DNA from: an uncultured bacterium
Lineage (GTDB): Bacteria > Bacillota > Clostridia > Lachnospirales > Anaerotignaceae
Direction of reading: 5' to 3'
NCBI GenBank assembly: GCA_905214825.1
Contig: CAJMNV010000015.1
Span: 1 to 20,671 of the forward strand
Length of the DNA: 20,671 bases
Shown here: piece after piece, positions 15,133 through 20,671 of the stretch
Numbering within the stretch: the stretch's first letter is position 1
How the letters are laid out: every line of letters begins with the position of its first letter
Position numbers and translations under genes: made by a program
The notes under the pieces: generated by a model
Databases searched by the model: none
The model's input: the letters and a program-made list of their open reading frames with translations, nothing else
What the model was told of the DNA's origin: nothing

Positions 15133-15181
15133 AAGAAAAGATATGTGTCGGACATTTGACGAAAAAACAATATCTTTTCTT
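15133..15181. repeat. 12-bp perfect inverted repeat in the aminotransferase leader
   Basis: AAGAAAAGATAT (15133-15144) and ATATCTTTTCTT (15170-15181) are exact complements around a 25-base loop. It lies just downstream of the likely -10 box, so it would form a 5'-end hairpin on the mRNA or could be a protein site. It has no T-tail and is not a terminator. Confidence 0.7.
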
Positions 15182-15196
15182 TATTAAAACACAAAA

Positions 15197-15225
15197 ATTA
15201 TACAAAGTCAATGACAAAGTGGAAA
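15197..15225 (-). promoter_or_regulatory. Probable promoter of the aminotransferase gene
   Basis: The minus strand has TTTCCA (15220-15225), a 17-base spacer and a consensus TATAAT (15197-15202). The leader would be about 115 bases and includes the 12-bp inverted repeat. Confidence 0.6.
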
Positions 15226-15587
15226 TAAAAGGTGGATATTTTTGCACAAAAAGTGATGCAAAAAAAGTGATTTATGCATATATTGTGTGTTTTATGATTT
15301 TGTTGTCTGTGAAAAAAACTTTTTGGTTGTCATGGACATGATTTTTTAGAAAATGGTGTGCAAATACATAAAAAAAGAGTAGATAAAAAATTGTGAAATT
15401 CTGTTTACAAATTCTGATTTTTTTGTTTTTTATTATAAAACGTTATATAAATATCTTTTGTTTTGATTTGCCAAATATGATTGGTTTTCCAATACAAAAA
15501 AAGGGTACAATTTTTTGTAAATTTTTTGTTCGTTTTTCTGCAAATTGTCAAAAAGTTTAATAAATAAAATTTTTTGTTTATTTCCTA
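15226..15587. other. AT-rich intergenic region upstream of the pot regulator
   Basis: About 360 bases of very A/T-rich sequence with homopolymer runs lie between the two divergent promoters. It contains a near-direct repeat AAAAAGTGATGC/AAAAAGTGATTTATGC (from about 15249) and the second AAAAGTTTARTA motif. A short plus-strand open frame over 15156-15341 has no ribosome site. I see no gene. Confidence 0.5.
15551..15562 (+). repeat. AAAAGTTTARTA motif, copy 2 (upstream of pot regulator promoter)
   Basis: AAAAGTTTAATA, identical to copy 1, sits about 26 bases upstream of the -35 box at 15588. Confidence 0.5.
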
Positions 15588-15615
15588 TTGCATTTTATCA
15601 AAAAAAAGGTATAAT
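15588..15615 (+). promoter_or_regulatory. Promoter of the XRE/cupin-potABCD operon
   Basis: TTGCAT (15588-15593), a 16-base spacer and a consensus TATAAT (15610-15615). No other promoter of similar quality is seen before potA, so it probably serves the whole operon. Confidence 0.75.
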
Positions 15616-15640
15616 GGTTGAGGTTTAGTAAAAATAATTC

Positions 15641-15652
15641 AAAAGTTTAGTA
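15641..15652 (+). repeat. AAAAGTTTARTA motif, copy 3 (after the pot regulator transcription start)
   Basis: AAAAGTTTAGTA lies downstream of the -10 box, and its last eight bases GTTTAGTA also occur at 15623-15630, exactly 22 bases earlier (two helical turns). This spacing suits an operator bound by dimers of the adjacent XRE protein. Confidence 0.5.
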
Positions 15653-15675
15653 TTGCTACACAGGAAGGTGGTTCT

Positions 15676-16209
15676 ATGGATATTGGCCATAAAATCAAGC
15701 AATTACGCATACAAAAAGGACTGACGTTGGAGGAGCTTGCCAGCAGAAGCGAATTGACAAAGGGGTTTTTGTCGCAGATGGAAAGAAATTTGACATCGCC
15801 CTCTATTGCTACATTGAATGACATTGTGGAAGCTTTGGGCAGCACACTTTCGGAGTTTTTCAAAGAGGAAAAACAAGAAAAAGTGGTATTTCAAAAAAAA
15901 GATTTTTTTGTAGATGAACAAGATAGTTATACTGTGCATTGGATTGTACCAAATACACAAAAAAACGAAATGGAACCGATTTTGTTGGAATTGCCACAAG
16001 GTGGTATATCTTTTGAAATGGATCCACATAGTGGTGAGGAATTCGGTTTTGTTACGGAAGGGTGTGTGACATTGGTGTGCGGAGAAGAAAGTTATATCGT
16101 GCATAAAGGGGAAACATTTTATCTTTCAGGAAAAAACAGCCATTATTTGAAAAATGAAAAGAAAACAACAGCAAAAGTGATTTGGGTATCCACACCACCG
16201 TTGTTTTGA
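15676..16209 (+). CDS. XRE/cupin transcriptional regulator of the polyamine operon (PuuR-like)
   Basis: The 177-residue protein has an N-terminal XRE helix-turn-helix (IGHKIKQLRIQKGLTLEELASRSELTKGFLSQMERNLTSPSIATL, residues 3-47 in order) and a C-terminal cupin barrel at about 105-173 (PHSGEEFGFVTEGCVTLVCGEESYIVHKGETFYL in order). This architecture is that of PuuR and related regulators, which sense small molecules, polyamines in PuuR, through the cupin. The ATG at 15676 follows a GGAAGGTGG ribosome site at close spacing. It is the first gene of the potABCD operon, and its stop lies 23 bases before the potA TTG start. It probably represses this operon when polyamine is plentiful; repeated GTTTAGTA sequences near the promoter are candidate sites. 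Confidence 0.9.
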   Translation: MDIGHKIKQLRIQKGLTLEELASRSELTKGFLSQMERNLTSPSIATLNDIVEALGSTLSEFFKEEKQEKVVFQKKDFFVDEQDSYTVHWIVPNTQKNEMEPILLELPQGGISFEMDPHSGEEFGFVTEGCVTLVCGEESYIVHKGETFYLSGKNSHYLKNEKKTTAKVIWVSTPPLF

Positions 16210-16232
16210 TGGCAAGAGAGGAGGCGTTTTGT

Positions 16233-17801
16233 TTGAAAAAATTGATACAATTCAAAAATATTGTCAAAGAATTTGATGGAAAATTGGTGCTCAAAGGTGT
16301 CAATTTGGATATATATGAAAATGAATTTGTGACGTTATTGGGGCCAAGCGGCTGCGGCAAAACCACATTGCTTCGCATATTGGGTGGCTTTTTGACACAA
16401 AACGAAGGGCAAGTGTTGTTTGATGGAGAAGAAATCAGCAAAGTACCACCTTATAAACGGGAAATCAACACTGTATTTCAAAAATACGCATTGTTTCCAC
16501 ATATGAATGTATATAACAACATTGCATTTGGTTTGAAAATCAAAAAAGAACCAAAAGATATTATTGAACAAAAAGTAAAACGTATGCTTAAATTGGTAAA
16601 TTTGGAAGATTTTGCAGACAAAAATGTAACAGAAATGAGTGGTGGGCAACAACAGCGTGTAGCGATTGCTCGTGCGTTGGTCAATGAACCCAGTGTATTG
16701 CTTTTGGATGAACCTTTGGGGGCATTGGATTTGAAATTGCGTCACGAAATGCAACGAGAATTGAAAAAAATTCAGCAAGAAGTTGGTATTACATTTATAT
16801 TTGTGACACACGACCAAGAAGAAGCGTTAACCATGTCTGATAAAATTGTTGTCATGAAAGATGGAGAAATTCAACAAATTGGCTCTCCCACAGATATTTA
16901 TAACGAACCTGTCAATGAATTTGTTGCAAACTTCATTGGCGAAAGCAACATCATGGAAGGTGTGATGTTGGAAGACTATAAAGTGATGTTTGAGGGCAGA
17001 AAATTTGAATGTGTGGATTTTGGCTTTGCACAAAATGAAGTTGTGGACGTTGTCATTCGTCCGGAAGATTTGGACATTGTGCCAAGAGCAGATGGTAAAT
17101 TGAAAGGTGTTGTCAAATCAGTATTGTTTAAAGGTGTGCATTATGAAACAATGGTGGAAACAAAAATCGGTACTGCAATCACGGTAAAAATGCAAGTTTC
17201 CGATGACCGTCCTGTCTTTAACGAAAGTGCAAACGAAAAAATGTCAGCAAATGATTTTTATTTAGATGTAGATGATGTGGACGAATTGGACGACGCAACG
17301 ATTATTGCCCGTGCAGATGCACAGGCTTGGAATCCAGATGAAGATGAGTTTATATCCATCAAAGAGGTACAATATAATATCGAAAAGAAAAATGGCACTT
17401 ACCCTGTGACATTCTCCACAGCGGCTGGTACTTCTGTCACTGTGAATATGATTGTCAAAGATGAAAATCGTGTCACAAGCAAAGAAAATGAAGAAGAAAT
17501 ATTCGCAGTGAATTTCTTCAAAAAAGCCGATGAAATACAAGAGTCCATCGCATTGGAAACAGATTTGAAAACATGGGCAAATGCTTCTGCTTGGAGTTTG
17601 GAAGATGAAGAAAGCGTAGAAATTACAGACGTACAATATGATTTTGACCCAGAACATATTACACCTGGTGTGTACGATGTGACATTTGCTACAAAAGGGT
17701 ATTTGTATAAAGTGGATACCACCGATAAATATGAAGAAGGTGACGAAGTTGGTTTGACATTCCAGCCAGAAGATATTCACATTATGTCAAAACAACCATA
17801 A
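16233..17801 (+). CDS. potA: PotA: polyamine ABC transporter ATPase with a duplicated Ig-like insertion
   Basis: The ATPase of the spermidine/putrescine importer, 522 residues against about 350 for usual PotA. Residues 1-235 are a complete ABC domain: Walker A GPSGCGKTT (37-45), signature MSGGQQQR (135-142), Walker B LLLDEP (156-161), H-loop H193. The C-terminal TOBE region starts normally (VVIRPEDL, 273-280; VVKSVLFKGVHYE, 293-305), is interrupted from about 324 to 497, then resumes with EEGDEVGLTFQPEDIHIM. The insertion holds two copies of one beta-rich domain (about 336-408 and 422-497), each with a WN/WS motif, an xxVQY strand and GTYPVTF or GVYDVTF. The frame is open throughout. The start is the TTG at 16233 with GGAGG 8 bases upstream; an ATG at 16209 overlapping the regulator stop lacks a ribosome site. 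Confidence 0.93.
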   Translation: MKKLIQFKNIVKEFDGKLVLKGVNLDIYENEFVTLLGPSGCGKTTLLRILGGFLTQNEGQVLFDGEEISKVPPYKREINTVFQKYALFPHMNVYNNIAFGLKIKKEPKDIIEQKVKRMLKLVNLEDFADKNVTEMSGGQQQRVAIARALVNEPSVLLLDEPLGALDLKLRHEMQRELKKIQQEVGITFIFVTHDQEEALTMSDKIVVMKDGEIQQIGSPTDIYNEPVNEFVANFIGESNIMEGVMLEDYKVMFEGRKFECVDFGFAQNEVVDVVIRPEDLDIVPRADGKLKGVVKSVLFKGVHYETMVETKIGTAITVKMQVSDDRPVFNESANEKMSANDFYLDVDDVDELDDATIIARADAQAWNPDEDEFISIKEVQYNIEKKNGTYPVTFSTAAGTSVTVNMIVKDENRVTSKENEEEIFAVNFFKKADEIQESIALETDLKTWANASAWSLEDEESVEITDVQYDFDPEHITPGVYDVTFATKGYLYKVDTTDKYEEGDEVGLTFQPEDIHIMSKQP

Positions 17802-17819
17802 GAAAGGAGGCATTGCGTC

Positions 17820-18659
17820 ATGCGACAATTTCGCAGTATGATATATCCTTATGTGCTTTGGATTGCCATTATGATTGTTGTTCCGATGTTGTTGATACTG
17901 TTGTATGCATTTACAAAAGGCGGAAATGATGTTGCAACATTCCGTTTCACATTGGAGCATTTTGGGCGGTTTTTCAGCGATGCCGTATTTTTAGATGTTT
18001 TGAAACGCTCTCTTGTGATTGCAGTATGGACGACCATTGTTTGTGTGCTTTTGGGTTATCCGATTGCATATGTCATTGCAACAGGGCCGGAAAAAAGCAA
18101 AATATTTTGGATATTGATGATTACATTGCCCACTTGGATTAACATGCTTGTGCGTACTTATGCATGGGTGGGTATTTTGCAAGATGATGGACTTTTGAAT
18201 AAATTTTTGGCTTTGTTTGGTGTTGGGCCATTCCACATGATGTATACCACATTTGCCGTGGTATTGGGTATGGTATATAACTTCATTCCGTTTATGATAT
18301 TGCAAATACACACTTCACTTGCCAAAATGGATAAAAGTTATTTGGAAGCGGCAAGTGACTTGGGGGCAAACCGCATACAGAGCTTTTTGCGTATTACATT
18401 ACCTTTGAGTTTGCCGGGGGTGTTGAGTGGTATCACATTGGTGTTTTTGCCAGCAGTGTCCAGCTTCTTTATTCCAAAATTGCTGGGCGGTGGACAATAT
18501 GTGCTGATTGGGAATGTCATCGAAACACAATTCCTCACAAGTGGGGACTGGAATTTTGGTAGTGCCATTTCTTTGATTATGGCAATCATCATTATGCTTT
18601 CCATGTATCTAACCAGAAAAGTGGATACAGACCCCGCAGCCAACGGAAGGAGGGAATAA
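17820..18659 (+). CDS. potB: PotB: polyamine ABC transporter permease
   Basis: This 279-residue inner-membrane permease forms the channel with PotC. It has about six hydrophobic helices and the EAA loop that docks on PotA (LEAASDLGANRIQSFLRITLPLSLPG, from about 175, with G182 and the trailing LPG). IMITLPTWINMLVRTYAWVGIL, read over about 98-120, is a family hallmark of the PotB/type I spermidine permeases. The ATG at 17820 has AAAGGAGG 9 bases upstream, 18 bases after the potA stop. The ribosome site for potC overlaps its last codons. Complete and conventional. Confidence 0.95.
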   Translation: MRQFRSMIYPYVLWIAIMIVVPMLLILLYAFTKGGNDVATFRFTLEHFGRFFSDAVFLDVLKRSLVIAVWTTIVCVLLGYPIAYVIATGPEKSKIFWILMITLPTWINMLVRTYAWVGILQDDGLLNKFLALFGVGPFHMMYTTFAVVLGMVYNFIPFMILQIHTSLAKMDKSYLEAASDLGANRIQSFLRITLPLSLPGVLSGITLVFLPAVSSFFIPKLLGGGQYVLIGNVIETQFLTSGDWNFGSAISLIMAIIIMLSMYLTRKVDTDPAANGRRE

Positions 18660-18662
18660 CGA

Positions 18663-19454
18663 ATGGAAAAAAAGAAAAGAATTGTTTCAAAAATCATATT
18701 GGGTTTGACAGCATTGTTTTTTTATCTTCCAATATTGTATATCATTGTATTCTCATTCAATTCGTCCCGTTCGTTGACAAAATTCAGTGGATTTTCGTTC
18801 AAATGGTATGAAAAAATGTTTTCAGACAGCAATATGATGAGTACTGTTTTGTATACCATTGTGATTGCAATATTGGCAACTGTGATTTCCACCATTATTG
18901 GCACATTGGCAGCAATCGGACTTTCCCGTTCTCGCCGTGTACTAAGAAATGTGGTGGAACAGGTAAACAATTTACCGATTATGAACCCTGAAATTGTAAC
19001 AGCGATTGGTCTTTTGATGTTTTTTAGTGCCATTGGTATCGAAAAAGGTTTTTTGACATTGCTTTTGGCACACATTATGTTTTGTACCCCTTATGTGATA
19101 TTGTCTGTATCACCAAAATTGCGTTCACTTGACCCAAATTTGGCAGATGCAGCGTTGGACTTGGGGGCAACACCATTTCAAGCATTGACAAAAGTCATTG
19201 TACCGCAAATTATGCCGGGGATTGTTTCAGGGGCATTGATTGCATTCACCATGAGCTTTGACGATTTTATCATTTCTTATTTCGTTACAGGCAATGGTGT
19301 CAACAATATATCTATATTGGTGTATACCATGAGTAAACGCATCAATCCATCTATCAATGCATTATCCACTTTGGTAATATTGTTGATTACGATTGTATTG
19401 GTGATTGTAAATGTTGTACCAATTATGAAAGAGAAAAGGAGAAAAAGGGTATGA
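18663..19454 (+). CDS. potC: PotC: polyamine ABC transporter permease
   Basis: This 263-residue permease partners PotB. It shows the PotC opening (LFFYLPILYIIVFSFNSSRS, 18-37; FSFKWYEKMFSD, 44-55), about six helices, and the EAA loop ADAALDLGATPFQALTKVIVPQIMPG (161-186) followed by the typical MSFDDFIISYFVTG (197-210). The ATG at 18663 lies 3 bases after the potB stop, with GGAAGGAGGG upstream inside the end of potB. Its stop overlaps the potD start by 4 bases (ATGA, 19451-19454), giving translational coupling. The C-terminus is strongly basic (KEKRRKRV), as expected for a cytoplasmic tail. Confidence 0.95.
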   Translation: MEKKKRIVSKIILGLTALFFYLPILYIIVFSFNSSRSLTKFSGFSFKWYEKMFSDSNMMSTVLYTIVIAILATVISTIIGTLAAIGLSRSRRVLRNVVEQVNNLPIMNPEIVTAIGLLMFFSAIGIEKGFLTLLLAHIMFCTPYVILSVSPKLRSLDPNLADAALDLGATPFQALTKVIVPQIMPGIVSGALIAFTMSFDDFIISYFVTGNGVNNISILVYTMSKRINPSINALSTLVILLITIVLVIVNVVPIMKEKRRKRV

Positions 19455-20530
19455 AAAAAATAATTGCTTTGGCACTGGCAAGTGCAATGTTACTGACAGG
19501 CTGTGGTGGTGGTGGTAAAACATCAGCAGACGCAGTTGAAAAGTATGGCTCTGATACATTAAAATTGTATAATTGGGGCGAATATATGGGCGAGAACCTC
19601 ATCAGTGATTTTGAAAAAGAATTTGGTGTAAAAGTGATTGTGGAATATTTTGATTCCAACGAAATGATGTATACCAAATTGCAAGCAGGCGATGCATATG
19701 ATGTGTTGGTACCTTCTGATTATATGATACAGCGTATGATTTCTCAGGATATGTTGCAGGAATTGGATTTGTCTTTGATACCCAATAAGACCAATTTGAC
19801 AGATGGTGTGACAAATCTGCCTTACGACCCGGAAAATAAATATTCTATACCTTATTTCTGGGGTAGTGTTGGTATTGTGTATAACCATAATAATGTAGAC
19901 CCTGCTGTGGTGGAAGAACAAGGTTATGAAATTTTGAGAAATACAGATTATAAAGGCAAAATTTATATCTATGACTCCGAACGTGATTCTTTCATGATGG
20001 CATTAAAAGCATTAGGCTATTCCATGAACACAGAAAATGAAGCAGAAATTCAAGAAGCCTATCAATGGCTTTTGGATATGAACAATACGATGGACCCAGT
20101 TTATGTGACAGATGAAGTCATTGATGGTATGATGAATGGTACAAAAGATATTGCAGTAGTATATAGTGGTGATGCAACAAACATATTGGAAGAAAATCCT
20201 GATATGAGCTTTTTCATGCCAAATGAAGGCACAAATATTTGGAGCGATGGTATGGTCATTCCAGCCAATGCACCCAATCCAAAGTTAGCACATGAATTTA
20301 TCAATTATGTGTTGACATATGATGCATCTATGGGCAATTCCGAATATGTGGGTTATGCTTCTTCCAACCAAGAAGTTTTGGACGAATTGAGCCAAGAAGG
20401 CGGATTGTTTGCAGAAAATGAAGCATATTTGCCACGTGCAGGTTATGAAAAAGATGAGGTGTTTGTGGATAATCCTGTTTTGAAAAAAACATTGGCAGAA
20501 CTTTGGATTAAAGTCAAAGCAACAAAATAA
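19451..20530 (+). CDS. potD: PotD: polyamine-binding lipoprotein
   Basis: This 359-residue substrate-binding protein captures spermidine or putrescine outside the cell and delivers it to PotBC. It starts with a lipoprotein signal peptide, MKKIIALALASAMLLTGC, with lipobox LTGC and the lipidated cysteine at 18, followed by a glycine-rich linker. The mature part has the family landmarks KLYNWGEYMGENLISDFEKEFG, YDVLVPSDYMIQRM, PYFWGSVGIVYN and IWSDGMVIPANAPN. Acidic and aromatic residues in these blocks usually bind the polyamine; the exact specificity cannot be read here. The ATG at 19451 overlaps the potC stop and has AAAGGAG 9 bases upstream. It is the last gene of the operon, followed by a terminator. 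Confidence 0.95.
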   Translation: MKKIIALALASAMLLTGCGGGGKTSADAVEKYGSDTLKLYNWGEYMGENLISDFEKEFGVKVIVEYFDSNEMMYTKLQAGDAYDVLVPSDYMIQRMISQDMLQELDLSLIPNKTNLTDGVTNLPYDPENKYSIPYFWGSVGIVYNHNNVDPAVVEEQGYEILRNTDYKGKIYIYDSERDSFMMALKALGYSMNTENEAEIQEAYQWLLDMNNTMDPVYVTDEVIDGMMNGTKDIAVVYSGDATNILEENPDMSFFMPNEGTNIWSDGMVIPANAPNPKLAHEFINYVLTYDASMGNSEYVGYASSNQEVLDELSQEGGLFAENEAYLPRAGYEKDEVFVDNPVLKKTLAELWIKVKATK

Positions 20531-20538
20531 AAATTTTT

Positions 20539-20567
20539 AAGCCATGCTGTTTTTTGCATGGCTTTTA
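20539..20567 (+). terminator. Intrinsic terminator after potD
   Basis: AAGCCATGC (20539-20547) pairs with GCATGGCTT (20556-20564) around an 8-base loop and runs into TTTT. It closes the XRE-potABCD operon 9 bases after the potD stop. Confidence 0.88.
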
Positions 20568-20585
20568 TAATGCATAAGCCAGAAA

Positions 20586-20619
20586 ACCCGTGGTCTTTAG
20601 ACCATGAGATGAATGGCAT
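20586..20619 (+). other. Short hairpin resembling an IS200/IS605-type element end
   Basis: AACCCG is followed by a perfect TGGTCT-TT-AGACCA palindrome (20591-20604) and then TGAGATGAATGGC. A compact stem with a TTTAG-like apex followed by a GATGAATGGC-type tail is reminiscent of subterminal hairpins of IS200/IS605 and tnpB elements. No transposase gene lies to the left, and the window ends to the right, so this would be a remnant, a miniature element or the start of an element. Recognition is from memory of the pattern. Confidence 0.3.
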
Positions 20620-20671
20620 TAGATTTAGAATTCATAAATTTTTTACTAAAAAGTTATGAAATAAGTAAAAT

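Noticed and set aside
15156..15341. A 61-codon open frame in the aminotransferase-pot regulator gap
   Set aside because: There is no ribosome site, the composition is low-complexity Lys/Phe, and it overlaps the 12-bp inverted repeat and the aminotransferase promoter.
16182..16232. Upstream starts for potA, including an ATG at 16209 overlapping the regulator stop
   Set aside because: No ribosome site precedes them, whereas the TTG at 16233 has AGGAGG at good spacing and gives the usual PotA N-terminus.
17205..17723. Frameshift or gene fusion artefact as an explanation for the long potA
   Set aside because: The reading frame is continuous, codon use is unchanged, the insert is an internal duplication with clear domain structure, and the TOBE end resumes in frame.

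Overview
The window looks like chromosomal DNA of a low-GC Firmicute, most likely an anaerobic member of the Clostridia. Reasons: A/T-rich codon use throughout; strong AGGAGG-type ribosome binding sites with some TTG and GTG starts; Gram-positive riboswitch-controlled vitamin uptake (FMN-RibU, TPP-ThiW); and an XRE/cupin-potABCD polyamine locus with a lipoprotein PotD. I cannot name a genus. I see no rRNA, tRNA, CRISPR array, prophage or complete insertion sequence.

Layout. (1) 145-1437, minus strand: a two-gene unit of a SUKH (SMI1/KNR4) family protein and an unrecognised two-helix membrane protein. (2) 1510-2538, minus: an FMN riboswitch with promoter and terminator driving ribU, the riboflavin S component of an ECF transporter. 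(3) 2592-5965, minus: the RNA-binding protein Tex and an MBL-fold hydrolase. (4) 6145-8176, minus: the cell-wall pair ddl-murI (D-Ala-D-Ala ligase, glutamate racemase) from one strong promoter. (5) 8342-8803, plus: a monocistronic thioredoxin gene. (6) 8811-11228, plus: a TPP-riboswitch operon of thiW (thiazole uptake) and a fused thiM-thiE gene. Together these import hydroxyethylthiazole, phosphorylate it and couple it to the pyrimidine to give thiamine phosphate. (7) 11233-11927, minus: a small XRE regulator with a four-helix membrane protein. (8) 11996-13885, plus: a MarR-type regulator translationally coupled to a MATE efflux pump. (9) 13890-15225, minus: a PLP-dependent aminotransferase with codon use suggesting strong expression. 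(10) 15588-20567, plus: an XRE/cupin regulator and potABCD, a polyamine ABC importer.

Most noteworthy points. PotA is about 170 residues longer than usual because its C-terminal TOBE region is split by two tandem copies of an Ig-like beta domain of a kind more familiar from cell-surface proteins. ThiM and ThiE are joined in one polypeptide in the opposite order to yeast Thi6. A 12-base motif AAAAGTTTARTA occurs three times between the aminotransferase and the pot regulator, hinting at shared control. A short hairpin resembling an IS200/IS605-type end lies just after the pot operon terminator at the right edge. No wholly new multi-gene system is evident. The best candidates for something undescribed are the PotA insertion and the orphan SUKH/membrane-protein pair.
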